Assembly: GCF_014161445.1 (NCBI RefSeq)
Contig: NZ_JABBXA010000008.1
Span: 289,036 to 353,035, forward strand
DNA: 64,000 nucleotides
Direction of reading: 5' to 3'
Source: Microbispora sp. H13382
GTDB lineage: Bacteria; Actinomycetota; Actinomycetes; Streptosporangiales; Streptosporangiaceae
Part shown: positions 54,262-64,000 of the stretch, piece by piece
How positions within the stretch are numbered: the stretch's first letter is position 1
How the letters are laid out: every line of letters begins with the position of its first letter
The notes under the pieces: model-generated
The model's input: the letters and a program-made list of their open reading frames with translations, nothing else
Told to the model about the DNA's origin: nothing
Databases searched by the model: none
Translations under genes and position numbers: made by a program

Positions 54262-54960
54262 TCACGCCGGCGGCCGGGTGAGTTTGGCGGCCACGGCGTC
54301 GAGGACCCAGTCCAGGCCGGTCGCGAAGGACGTCTCGGCGTCCACGTCCGTGCCGTCGTACACGGCCTTGGCCAACGCCGGGAAGCGGCCCGTGGCCAGC
54401 ATTCTCGTCACGTGCGGGCCGGAGGCGCGCTGCCAGTCGCGCTCGGACAGGCCCGTGGCGCGCTCGGCCCGCAGGTGCGCGATCTCGCGCCTGATCGCGC
54501 CGGTGAAGTAGGCGCTGACAGTCTCCACGGCGCACATGACGGTGTCGAGGTCGGCGAGGCCGTCGAGGGCGGCCAGCGTGGCCTCGGTCACGGCGAGACC
54601 GTTCGGGCCCAGGGCCGGGCGGCCGCCGAGCAGGTCGGCCAGCCATTCGTGACGGAGAGCGGCCTGCCTGGTGCGGTGGGCGAGGACGCGCAGCGCCTCC
54701 CGCCAGTCGCCGGGCTGCTCCTCGGGGAGAATCTCGGCTTGGACCTCGTCCACCATGAGGTCGAACAGTTCCTCCTTGGTGGAGATGTATCCGTACAACC
54801 GCATCGGACCGGCGTCCAGCCGGGCGGCGACCTTGCGTAGCGACACCGCCTCCAGCCCGCCCTCGTCGGCCAGCGCGATGGCGGCGGCGACGATCCGCTC
54901 GCGGTCGAGCGGCACGGGGCGAGGCGGCGGCTCCGGCCGGTCCCACACAGTCATGGTCAC
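54262..54960 (-). CDS. TetR-family regulator (TetR_C type)
   Basis: The 232-residue regulator has a helix-turn-helix (LDRERIVAAAIALADEGGLEAVSLRKVAARLDAGPMRLYGYISTKEELFDLM) and a TetR_C-type ligand domain (tetracycline-repressor family). It is divergent from a TetX-like FAD monooxygenase with a palindrome ATACAGTGTAT between, so it likely represses that gene. Starts at GTG 54960 and ATG 54954 are possible. Confidence 0.86.
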   Translation of the reverse strand: MTMTVWDRPEPPPRPVPLDRERIVAAAIALADEGGLEAVSLRKVAARLDAGPMRLYGYISTKEELFDLMVDEVQAEILPEEQPGDWREALRVLAHRTRQAALRHEWLADLLGGRPALGPNGLAVTEATLAALDGLADLDTVMCAVETVSAYFTGAIRREIAHLRAERATGLSERDWQRASGPHVTRMLATGRFPALAKAVYDGTDVDAETSFATGLDWVLDAVAAKLTRPPA

Positions 54961-54989
54961 ACCGTACTGGTGCGATGCGTCGCGGAGGA

Positions 54990-55000
54990 ATACAGTGTAT
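54990..55000. promoter_or_regulatory. Palindromic operator of the TetR/monooxygenase pair
   Basis: ATACAGTGTAT is an exact palindrome around its central G, lying 4 bp before the monooxygenase start and 29 bp from the TetR start, covering the rightward -10-like TACAGT. Confidence 0.6.
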
Positions 55001-55004
55001 CGAT

Positions 55005-56123
55005 ATGAGACAGCGTATCGCCGTGGTCGGGAGCGGCCCCGCCGGCCTTACTTTCGCCCGCGTCCTGCACCGTCATGATCACCCCGTCACCGTCCTCGAA
55101 CGCGATCCCGCCCCCGACGCCCGCCCCCCGGGCGGCACCCTGGACCTGCACGACGGGCTGGGTCAGCTCGCACTGGACAAGGCGGGGCTGCTCGCGGAGT
55201 TCCAGGCGCTGTCTCGTCCCGAGGGGCAGGCCATGCGCATCCTGGACACGGACGGGACCGTCCTGCGCGACTGGCGACCCCGTCCAGACGACCGGGCCAA
55301 TCCCGAGATCGACCGCCGCCAACTCCGTGACCTGCTGCTCGGCCCTCTCGACGTCCGGTGGGGGCGGGGCGTGACGCAGGTGGTGCCGGGGACCCGGGAT
55401 GGCGTACTGGTCCATTTCGCGGACGGACGGCAGGAGACGTTCGACCTCGTGGTCGGCGCGGACGGCGCCTGGTCCCGGACCCGCCCGGCGGTCTCGTCGG
55501 TGACACCGCACTACACGGGCGTCACCTTGGTCGAGACCTTCCTCGACGACGTCGACGCCCGCCACCCTGACCTCGCCCGGTTGGTCGGCGACGGTTCCGT
55601 GGCCGTGTACGGCGTGAACCGAGGTCTTGTCGCCCAGCGCAACAGCGGCGGCCACGTCAAGGTGTACGCCCAGTTCCGCGCGCCTGTGGACTGGCACACG
55701 AACCTGGACCTGGCCGACGTCGAGGCCGTGCGATCGAGCCTGCTGGCTCTGTTCGACGGCTGGGCCGCCCCCGTTCTCGACCTCCTCCGCCATGGCACCG
55801 CTTTCGCCCACCGCCCCCTCTACGTCCTGCCCGCGTCCCACACCTGGACCCACGTCCCCGGGGTGACGCTACTGGGCGACGCCGCCCATCTGATGCCCCC
55901 GTTGGGGGCGGGCGCGAACCTCGCGATGCTGGACGGCGCCGAACTCGCCGAGGCCATCGCCACCGGCCCCGGAGATCTGGACGGGGCCGTCCGCGCATTC
56001 GAGGAACAGATGTGGGAGCGGGCCGGCAGGTGGGCGAAGATCACGATGGCAGGTCTGGAACGCCTCGTGAGCCCCAACCCCGCCGACGCCATCGCCCTCT
56101 TCGACCACGTCCAGCCATCCTGA
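55005..56123 (+). CDS. FAD-dependent monooxygenase, TetX-like
   Basis: The 372-residue flavoprotein has the dinucleotide-binding start IAVVGSGPAGLTFARVLH, the second signature RLDLHDGL-like TLDLHDGLGQ and DLVVGADGAWS, and the FAD-contacting LLGDAAHLMPPLGAGANLAMLD. This is the aromatic hydroxylase family that includes TetX, which inactivates tetracyclines, and many pathway hydroxylases. Substrate is unknown. ATG 55005 was chosen because the conserved first strand starts 3 residues later; the upstream in-frame ATG lies inside the operator region. Confidence 0.88.
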   Translation: MRQRIAVVGSGPAGLTFARVLHRHDHPVTVLERDPAPDARPPGGTLDLHDGLGQLALDKAGLLAEFQALSRPEGQAMRILDTDGTVLRDWRPRPDDRANPEIDRRQLRDLLLGPLDVRWGRGVTQVVPGTRDGVLVHFADGRQETFDLVVGADGAWSRTRPAVSSVTPHYTGVTLVETFLDDVDARHPDLARLVGDGSVAVYGVNRGLVAQRNSGGHVKVYAQFRAPVDWHTNLDLADVEAVRSSLLALFDGWAAPVLDLLRHGTAFAHRPLYVLPASHTWTHVPGVTLLGDAAHLMPPLGAGANLAMLDGAELAEAIATGPGDLDGAVRAFEEQMWERAGRWAKITMAGLERLVSPNPADAIALFDHVQPS

Positions 56124-56187
56124 GGCGCCCGACTGCCGGGCGCGAGGGTGCTTCACCGCCCATCGCGGCAGGGGCTACCTTGCTGGG

Positions 56188-56844
56188 GTGGATCTCTTCG
56201 CGCGCTCATGGGCGGCATTGCGCAGCGTGGTCGCCGAACTCCCGGACGAGGACTTCGCACAGCCGTCCGGCTGCGCAGGCTGGCTCGTGCGGGACCTGGT
56301 GTGCCATCTGGTGATCGACGCTCAGGACGTCCTGATCACCCTCGTGACCCCGGCGGACACGGAACCGACCCGCGACGCGGTCACCTACTGGGACGTCGCC
56401 GAGACGCCGCCGAGCGGCGACGACCCGCTCGACGCGCTGATCGTCCGGCTGGCCGCCGCCTACGAGGAGCCCCGGCTGCTCAAGTTCCATCTCGACGACG
56501 TCGGCTCCGCCGCGGGCCGCGCCGCCGGACTCGCCGACCCGGATCTCCGGGTCGGCACCCGCGGCGAGGTCCTCACCGCGGGCGACTACCTCTCGGCGTA
56601 CGTCCTGGAGTGGACGCTGCACCACCTGGACCTCGGCGCGCACCTACCGCACGCACCGGAACCGCCCGCGGAGGGACTCGCCCGGTCCCGCGAGATGCTC
56701 GAGAAGATCGCCGGAACCGCCTTCCCCGCGTCGTTCTCCGACAAGGACGCGCTGCTCGTCGGCACGGGACGGCGCGCGCCGACCACCGCGGAGCAGGCGG
56801 AACTGGGCGAGCTGGCCGCGAAACTCCCGATGGTCCTCGGCTGA
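56188..56844 (+). CDS. DinB-like maleylpyruvate isomerase-family protein (TIGR03083 type)
   Basis: The 218-residue protein has an N-terminal four-helix DinB domain with metal-ligand His residues in LVCHLVIDAQD and in EWTLHHLDLGAHLPH, and the GWLVRDLVCHL stretch typical of mycothiol-dependent maleylpyruvate isomerases. It may act as a mycothiol S-transferase on an electrophile. GTG 56188 has no strong binding site; leaderless start is possible. Confidence 0.8.
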   Translation: MDLFARSWAALRSVVAELPDEDFAQPSGCAGWLVRDLVCHLVIDAQDVLITLVTPADTEPTRDAVTYWDVAETPPSGDDPLDALIVRLAAAYEEPRLLKFHLDDVGSAAGRAAGLADPDLRVGTRGEVLTAGDYLSAYVLEWTLHHLDLGAHLPHAPEPPAEGLARSREMLEKIAGTAFPASFSDKDALLVGTGRRAPTTAEQAELGELAAKLPMVLG

Positions 56845-56933
56845 TCTGATCAGCCGACGCGGACCCGGCGTATCAGCGGCCGCGTCAGCACGGCAACGGC
56901 CCGGTGTCAGGGCGGCCGGAGATCGTGGACGCC

Positions 56934-57874
<941 letters not shown>

Positions 57875-57878
<4 letters not shown>

Positions 57879-58624
57879 ACGTCATCGCGGATTCCGTGAC
57901 CATGCTGCGGCGCAACTTCCGGCACACCATGCGAAATCCCCTGGCGCTGTTCAACGGCGTCGTCATGCCGGTCTTCCTGATGTTCCTGATGGTCTACGTG
58001 TTCGGTGACGCGTTCAGCGTCGGTGTGGACTACGCCGACTACGCGACGCCGGGACTGATGCTGACGACCATCTGCTACGGCATCGGCGCCACCGCGATCG
58101 CGGTGAACGCCGATATGACGACCGGATTCATCAACCGGCTCCGCGTCATGGACGTGTCCCGGTCCGCGGTGCTGAACGCGCACGTGATCATGACCCTGCT
58201 GCGGAGCCTGGTGGCCATCGTGATCGTCACCGGGGTCGCGTTCCTCATGGGATTCGGGCCGTCGGCGGGTCTCGCGCAGTGGCTCGGCGTGATCGGCATC
58301 GTCGTGCTCACGGTCCTGGCGATCGGCTGGCTGGCCGTCGCGTTCGGTCTCGCGGCGAAGACGCCGGAAAGCGCGGGCCTCGCCGGCGTCCCGCTGATGC
58401 TCCTTCCTTTCTTGAGCAGCGCGTTCGTGCCGGCGGACAAGATGGGGCCGGGGGTGCGGCAGTTCGCCGAGTATCAGCCGTTCACCCCGATCATCGAAAC
58501 CCTGCGGGGGTTGCTGGCCGGCACGCCGTCGGCGGGTTCGGCCGTCACGGCGATCGCCTGGTGCGTGGGGCTCGCGCTGATCGGCTACCTGTGGGCGCGC
58601 GCGTCGTTCACGAAGCGAGCGTGA
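57875..58624 (+). CDS. drrB: ABC-2 type permease, DrrB family
   Basis: The 249-residue protein has the N-terminal cytoplasmic RRNFRHTMRNPLALFNGVVMPV, six hydrophobic segments and the C-terminal YQPFTPIIETLRGLL block typical of DrrB. It overlaps the ATPase gene by 4 bp. Its 3' end overlaps the convergent SARP regulator by 17 bp. The pair may be the target of that regulator, as seen in secondary metabolite clusters, but no biosynthetic genes are visible here. Confidence 0.9.
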
Positions 58625-61600
58625 CCTCGGCCAGCTCGCGCCAATCCCGCCGCCGGCCGTCCCGGGTCGCCTCGGTGAACGCGGTTTCGCCGAGGCGACC
58701 CCGCACGGCCGCGGCGATCCTCGCGGCGTCCGGCTGTGAACGATCCGGCATCCCGCGCACGCAGTCGCTCGCCGCGAGCAGCCGCGCGGCCTGCTCGTAG
58801 TCTCCCTGGCGAAGGGCGAGATCCGCGATCCCGACCAGCACCCCGGCGGTCGCCGGCGGATACTCGTACTCCGTCACCGCGCGCAACGCCTCGCTCCGGT
58901 ACGCGCGGGCCCTGCCGAGATCCTCCGTGAGGTAGCCGTGGAGGTCCAGGGCGCCGGCGCGGGCGAAACCGGCCAGTTCCGCGTCGCCCAGCAGCCTGGC
59001 CAGGTGCCGGCGTGCCTCGTCCGGCTCGCCGCGCCAGCGCGCCAGCCGCGCCTTCGCCAGCTCGAGCTCGGCGAGCACGCCCGGCCAGGTGATCCCGCCC
59101 GCGCACCGCTGCGCTTCGGCCATGGCGGAGGCGCTGGATCGCTCCTCGCCGAGCAGCCAGTACAGCTGCGCCTGCCGCGCCCGCAGGCCGACCACGTCCT
59201 CGGTCGCGCCCACCTCCGGTCAGCGCCACGACGGCCTCCTCGTAGTGCTCACACGCGCGGGCGAACTCGCCGCGCATGGCGAGCCGATCGGCCAGGAAGG
59301 TCAGCGCCAGCGAGATCCCCCACCGGTCACCCAGCGTGCGGAACTCGGCGAGACCGATCTCGAGGTCGATGTCCACGTCGGTCTCGTCGCCGCCGAGCGT
59401 GAGCCGCAACCGGCCACGACTGACCCTGGCCTGCGCACGCACCCATGGATCGTCGCCGACGATGAGCGGCTCGAACGCGGTCAGGAACTCCGCCGGTTCA
59501 CGCAGCATCCGCTCCAGCGGCGCGACGAACCCGAGCAGCGGGTTACGGTGTTCGCCGAGCTGGGCGAAGCGGTGCGCCGCGTTGATCCACTCCCGCGCCT
59601 GATACTGGTCGCCGCCGATCCTGGAGCTGACGAACATCGCCACGACGGCGTACGCCATCGCCCGCACCTCATCGGGCACCGTGCCGTGGACCTCGCTCCG
59701 CAGCGAGGCCGCCGCGATGCCCAACTCGGTGCCCTCGGCCCTGTGCCCGCTGAGGAACCAGTACCAGCCCGCGGCCGCGACCAGCCGCATCGCCTCCTGG
59801 GCCCATCCCTCGGCGATGGCCCCGCGCAGAGCCGCGTTGATGTTGTCGTGCTCGGCGTCGAGCGTGGACAGCCACTCGAGTTGCTCGGCCCGGCGCAGGT
59901 GCGGATCGGCCGTCTCTGCCAGCTCGGTGAAGTAGGCGAGGTGCGCCCGGCGCGCCGTCTCGGTCTCCCCGGCTTCGGCGAGCCGGTGCGCCGCGTACTC
60001 CCTGATGGTGTCGAGCATCCGGTAGCGAGGCGTGTCCTCGCCGCCGGCGAGCACCAGCGACTTCTCGACCAACGCGGTCAGCAGGTCGAGCACCTGCTCC
60101 CCGGCGAGCGCGCCACCCCCGGCGAGCGCGTCGTTCCCGGGATGCGCCTCGTTCCCGCACACCCGCTCGGCCGCCTCCAGGCTCGCCCCGCCGGAGAACA
60201 CCGAGAGCCGCCGCAGCACGCGACGTTCGGCCTCGGTCAGCAGATCCCAGCTCCAGTCGATCACCGCGCGGAGCGTCTTGTGCCGGGGCAGTGCCGTACG
60301 GCTGCCGCCGGTCAGCAGCCGGAACCGGTCGTCGAGCCGGAGTGCCAGCTGGTCGACGGACATGGTGCGCAGCCGTGCCGCGGCCAGTTCGATCGCCAGC
60401 GGGATCCCGTCGAGCGCCCGGCAGATCCGCGCCATGGCCGACAAGGTGTGTGCGTCCGAGCCGATGTCCTTGCGCACCAGATTCGCGCGGTCCCGCAGCA
60501 GCCGCACCGCGGGCGAGGACCCGGCCTCGGAGGGGTCCGCCCCCTTCGCGGGCAGAGCGAGCGGCTCGACCTGCCACAGCACCTCCCCGGTGATACCGAG
60601 AGGTTCCCTGCTCGTGGCCAGGATCCGCAGCCTCCGGCACTCCTGGAGAAGCCGATCCGCGAGAGTCGCGGCCGCCTCGATCACGTGTTCGCAGTTGTCC
60701 AGGACCAGCAGGATCGCGCGGTCCCGGACGGCGGCGATGAGCCGATCCACCGGTTCCCCACCCCGCGCACCACCGAGCAGCGCCTGGTCACGCAGGCCGA
60801 TCGCGGTAAGGGCGGCCTGCGCCGGCTCACCGCCTGCCGGCACCGAGGCCAGCTCGACCAGCCATGCCCCATCCGGCAGCTCGGCGAGCATCGTCCGTGC
60901 GGTCTCCGTGGCCAGCCTCGTCTTGCCGGAGCCACCCGGCCCCGTCAAGGTGACCAGCCGGTGCCCGGCGACCAGACCGGCGACCGTGGAGACGTCGTCG
61001 TCCTTGCCGACGAAACTCGTCAGCTCGGCGCGCAGGTTCGTCCTGCCGTTGTCCGCCCGCTCGCCCAGCTCGCCCCGCAGCAACGCGGTGTGCAGCGCGG
61101 AGAGCTCGGCCGACGGGCCGGTGCCGAGCTCCTCGGCGAGCCGCTCACGTGTCCGCTGGTACACGGTCAACGCCTCGGCCGCACGTCCCGCATCGGCGAG
61201 CGCTCGCATCAGGGCCGCCACGAACCCCTCCCGCAGCGGGTACGCGGCGACCAGCTCGGTCAGCTCGGAGACCAGCTCCGACCCACGGCCGAGGCGGATG
61301 TCGGCATCCACCCGATCCCCGAGCGCGGCGACGTGGAGCTCGTCCAGACGCACGACCGCGGCGTCGAACGCGTCGCTGTCCCGCAGCGCGATGTCCGCCA
61401 TGGCCGTACCGCGCCACAACGCCAGGGCCGAGCGCAGCAGATCCGCCCGCGCCGCGGGCTCGGCGGTACGGGCCTGACCGACCAGGCGCTCGAACCGGCA
61501 CACGTCCACGGCATCAGGAGCGACGGCGAGCCGGTACCCGCCGGAGTCCGCCTCGATCACACCGTCCGGCAGCACCTTGCGCAGCCTGGACACCAGCGCC

Positions 61601-61791
61601 TGTAAGGCGTTCACCTCGTCCGCGGGTGGCCGCCGCCCCCAGATCCAGTCCACCAGCCTCGCACGCGTGACGATCCGGCCGGGTTCGAGGGCGAGCGCGG
61701 CGAGCAGTGCGCGCAGCCGAATCCCGGGAACCTCCACCACGGCCCCATCACCGTTCCGGACCTCGAACGGCCCGAGCAATCCGACTCGCAC
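58608..61791 (-). pseudogene. SARP/AfsR-like NB-ARC transcriptional regulator with a frameshift
   Basis: Reading both frames gives one ~1060-residue regulator. It has an OmpR-type winged helix (residues ~1-95), a BTAD domain (~98-240), an NB-ARC ATPase with P-loop GPGGSGKT (284-291) and Walker B LLVLDNCEHV, then TPR-rich helices. The frame shifts near 59214-59219, where ACCGGAGGTGGG appears to have one extra G compared with the expected ...ALTEVGATEDV reading. The last ~200 residues continue in the second frame. Sequencing error is possible. SARP proteins activate secondary metabolism genes. GTG 61791 (VRVGLLGPFEV) is the likely start. Confidence 0.85.
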
Positions 61792-62184
61792 GTCAGCAAT
61801 TGTGCCGAGCCGTGGCGGCGACCGATCAACCGCCACCGCGCGCACTCCGCCCACCTGTGAACGGAGCAGGCGGCGGATGAAGGCCGGCGCTTCGCGGGGC
61901 GTGCCGGCGTCGATCAGCGGTCTCGGGGTGTCGGCGGCGGTGTCGGGACGGCGGATTCATTCGCGAGCGAAATCGCGAGTGCGGCTTGACGAATTCCTCG
62001 CCGGCGTGCAACTCTGATTGCGGGATCGAGATTGACAAGCTAGATATTGATGGACTTTCGTTTGCATTTTGGTTTATGCTGCCCTTCCATCATGCTCGCC
62101 CTCGGCATCCCACTCCTTCGTTTTCGGCTGTGATGTCGTCCGGCGCGCGTGTCGTCAGTCCGCGATCCCCCGGAAGGACATCTG
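61792..62184. promoter_or_regulatory. rpoB: Intergenic region upstream of rpoB with AT-rich promoter segment
   Basis: This 393-bp gap holds no gene. The segment 62018-62080 is strikingly AT-rich against its surroundings. Promoter-like pairs are TTGCGG (62018-62023) with TAGATA (62041-62046), 17-bp spacer, and TGGACT (62051-62056) with TATGCT (62075-62080), 18-bp spacer; TTGACA occurs at 62032. No rplJ-rplL genes or their attenuator are present, unlike normal rpoB loci. GGAAGGA (62172) precedes the TTG start. Confidence 0.5.
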
Positions 62185-64000
62185 TTGGCAGCCTCGCGCA
62201 ACGCCTCCGCCGTACCCGCCGGTCCCCGCCGCGTCTCCTTCGCGCACATCCGGGAGCCGCTCGAAGTGCCCGACCTTCTCGCCCTGCAGACCGAGTCCTT
62301 CGACTGGCTGGTGGGGAACGAGAGATGGAAGGGCCGGGTCGAGGCGGCTCGCCAGGCCGGGCGCAAGGACATCCCGCTCCAGTCGGGTCTCGAAGAGATC
62401 TTCGAGGAGATCAGTCCCATCGAGGACTTCTCCGGAACCATGTCCCTGTCGTTCCGGGACCACAGGTTCGAGCCGCCCAAGTACTCGGTCGACGAGTGCA
62501 AAGACAAGGACATGACCTACTCCGCCCCGATGTTCGTCACGGCGGAGTTCATCAACAACACCACAGGTGAGATCAAGAGCCAGACGGTGTTCATGGGCGA
62601 CTTCCCGCTCATGACGTCGAAGGGCACGTTCATCGTCAACGGCACCGAGCGTGTCGTGGTCTCCCAGCTCGTCCGGTCACCCGGCGTGTACTTCGAGCGG
62701 AGTCCCGACAAGACTTCCGACAAGGACCTCTACGGGTGCAAGGTCATCCCCTCCAGGGGTGCCTGGCTGGAGTTCGAGGTCGACAAGCGGGACAGCGTCG
62801 GCGTGCGCGTCGACCGCAAGCGCAAGCAGCCGGTCACCGTGCTGCTCAAGGCGCTCGGCTGGACCGGCGACCAGATTCTGGAGCGTTTCGGCCAGTACGA
62901 GTCGATGCGGGCGACCCTGGAGAAGGACCACACCTCCGGTCAGGACGACGCGCTGCTGGACATCTACCGCAAGCTGCGTCCGGGTGAGCCGCCGACGAAG
63001 GAGTCGGCGCAGGCGTTGCTGGAGAACCTGTACTTCAACCCGAAGCGGTACGACCTGGCCAAGGTCGGCCGCTACAAGATCAACAAGAAGCTGGGCGTCC
63101 AGGCCGACATCACCCAGGGCACGCTGACCGATGAGGACATCGTGTCCACCATCGAGTACATCGTGCGCCTGCACGCCGGCGAGGCCGACGTCGAGATCGA
63201 CGACATCGACCACTTCGGCAACCGCCGTCTGCGCACGGTCGGCGAGCTGATCCAGAACCAGGTCCGCCTGGGCCTGGCCCGCATGGAGCGGGTCGTGCGC
63301 GAGCGCATGACCACGCAGGACGTCGAGGCGATCACGCCGCAGTCCCTGATCAACATCCGCCCGGTCGTGGCGTCGATCAAGGAGTTCTTCGGCACCTCGC
63401 AGCTGTCGCAGTTCATGGACCACATCAACCCGCTCGCCGCCCTGACGCAGAAGCGGCGTCTGAACGCGCTGGGTCCCGGTGGTCTGTCGCGTGAGCGGGC
63501 GGGTTTCGAGGTTCGCGACGTGCACCCGTCCCACTATGGCCGGATGTGCCCGATCGAGTCGCCGGAAGGCCCGAACATCGGCCTCATCGGCTCGCTGGCC
63601 TCCTTCGGGCGGGTCAACGCCTTCGGCTTCGTCGAGACGCCCTATCGGAGGGTCGTCGACGGCAAGGTGACCGACGAGATCGACTACCTGACCGCGGACG
63701 AGGAGGACAAGTACGTCAAGGCGCAGGCCAACACGGCGCTCAACGCCGACGGCAGCTTCGCCGAGTCGCGCGTCCTGGTGCGTACGAAGGGTGGTGAGAC
63801 CGAACTCGCGCGTGCGGAGGAGGTCGACTACATCGACGTCTCGCCGCGTCAGATGGTGTCGGTGGCGACGGCGATGATCCCGTTCCTGGAGCACGACGAC
63901 GCCAACCGCGCGCTGATGGGTTCGAACATGCAGCGTCAGTCGGTGCCGCTGCTGAAGAGCGAGGCGCCGCTGGTCGGGACCGGTATGGAGTACCGTGCCG
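62185..64000 (+). CDS. rpoB: RNA polymerase beta subunit, mutant-type paralogue (3' truncated)
   Basis: The first ~605 residues are present and continue past the edge. It starts at TTG 62185 ([13 protein letters not shown]), as in Streptomyces rpoB, with [26 protein letters not shown] typical of actinobacteria. In the rifamycin-binding segment, compared with E. coli numbering, the protein has His413 (Q517H), Ile414 (N518I), Ala418 (S522A), Gln422 (H526Q) and Asn427 (S531N). The gene is not preceded by rplJ-rplL, so it is probably a second copy. Nonomuraea carries such a duplicated rifampicin-resistant allele. Downstream rpoC cannot be seen. Codon use is normal for the genome. Confidence 0.93.
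   Translation, partial: MAASRNASAVPAGPRRVSFAHIREPLEVPDLLALQTESFDWLVGNERWKGRVEAARQAGRKDIPLQSGLEEIFEEISPIEDFSGTMSLSFRDHRFEPPKYSVDECKDKDMTYSAPMFVTAEFINNTTGEIKSQTVFMGDFPLMTSKGTFIVNGTERVVVSQLVRSPGVYFERSPDKTSDKDLYGCKVIPSRGAWLEFEVDKRDSVGVRVDRKRKQPVTVLLKALGWTGDQILERFGQYESMRATLEKDHTSGQDDALLDIYRKLRPGEPPTKESAQALLENLYFNPKRYDLAKVGRYKINKKLGVQADITQGTLTDEDIVSTIEYIVRLHAGEADVEIDDIDHFGNRRLRTVGELIQNQVRLGLARMERVVRERMTTQDVEAITPQSLINIRPVVASIKEFFGTSQLSQFMDHINPLAALTQKRRLNALGPGGLSRERAGFEVRDVHPSHYGRMCPIESPEGPNIGLIGSLASFGRVNAFGFVETPYRRVVDGKVTDEIDYLTADEEDKYVKAQANTALNADGSFAESRVLVRTKGGETELARAEEVDYIDVSPRQMVSVATAMIPFLEHDDANRALMGSNMQRQSVPLLKSEAPLVGTGMEYRA

Noticed and set aside
62677..63894. 405-codon antisense frame inside rpoB
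   Set aside because: rpoB is well conserved on the plus strand; the antisense product has no recognisable family.

Overview
The window comes from a very GC-rich actinomycete chromosome, most likely a Streptosporangiales-type genus close to Nonomuraea, Microbispora or Streptosporangium. This is inferred from the strong G/C third-position bias, the GarA-like FHA / MerR / DUF151 / MerR / gcvP gene order shared with mycobacteria, an HrdB-type sigma factor, classical menaquinone genes, many TetR, SARP and DrrAB genes, and a second, mutant-type rpoB as known from Nonomuraea. The family placement is an inference; the phylum is secure.

Layout. 1-1.1 kb: 3' end of a ManC/phosphomannomutase-like gene. 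1.2-3.8 kb: FHA protein, FtsR-like MerR, DUF151 nuclease-like protein and a second MerR. 3.8-7.4 kb: membrane protein, then a histidine kinase and response regulator pair. 7.4-10.5 kb: tandem glycine riboswitch and gcvP. 10.6-15.6 kb: small conserved genes, an autoregulated TetR and an atypical cytochrome P450. 15.7-21.5 kb: the principal sigma factor and menE, menB, menD. 21.6-28.3 kb: DedA, DUF1203, class C serine hydrolase, PucR regulator and a DUF222-HNH protein with a long low-complexity insert. 28.4-32.6 kb: a tightly overlapping four-gene operon (M19 dipeptidase, M20 amidohydrolase, GNAT, OSBS/NSAR enolase) that looks like a D-amino-acid salvage pathway by N-succinylation. 32.7-37.7 kb: YigZ/IMPACT, isochorismate synthase, SGNH hydrolase, BtrH-like protein, and a divergent CGNR/VOC pair inside a perfect palindrome. 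37.7-42.9 kb: a two-component system (regulator frameshifted) with an ABC-2 exporter, then a hydrolase and a WYL regulator. 43-49 kb: glycosyltransferase, methyltransferase, radical SAM, DUF3040, penicillin-binding protein and acyltransferase. 49-56.9 kb: TetR/DUF4865, a GNAT-epimerase-PLP decarboxylase-TauE operon, a TetR/FAD monooxygenase pair and a DinB-like protein. 56.9-61.8 kb: a DrrAB exporter convergent with a frameshifted SARP/AfsR-like regulator. 62.2 kb to the end: the 5' two-thirds of an rpoB gene.

How the genes connect. MenF, MenD, MenC, MenE and MenB together cover most of the classical o-succinylbenzoate route to menaquinone; the MenC homologue sits inside the putative N-succinyl amino acid operon and may serve both. 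The glycine riboswitch controls glycine cleavage. The most striking feature is the terminal rpoB: it is not preceded by rplJ-rplL, and it carries substitutions at the two classic rifamycin-resistance positions (His to Gln and Ser to Asn at E. coli 526 and 531) plus three nearby changes. It is therefore probably a duplicated, specialised RNA polymerase beta subunit of the kind that affects secondary metabolism in Nonomuraea. Two genes (response regulator at 37.7 kb, SARP at 58.6 kb) each carry one apparent frameshift, which may be sequencing error or real decay.
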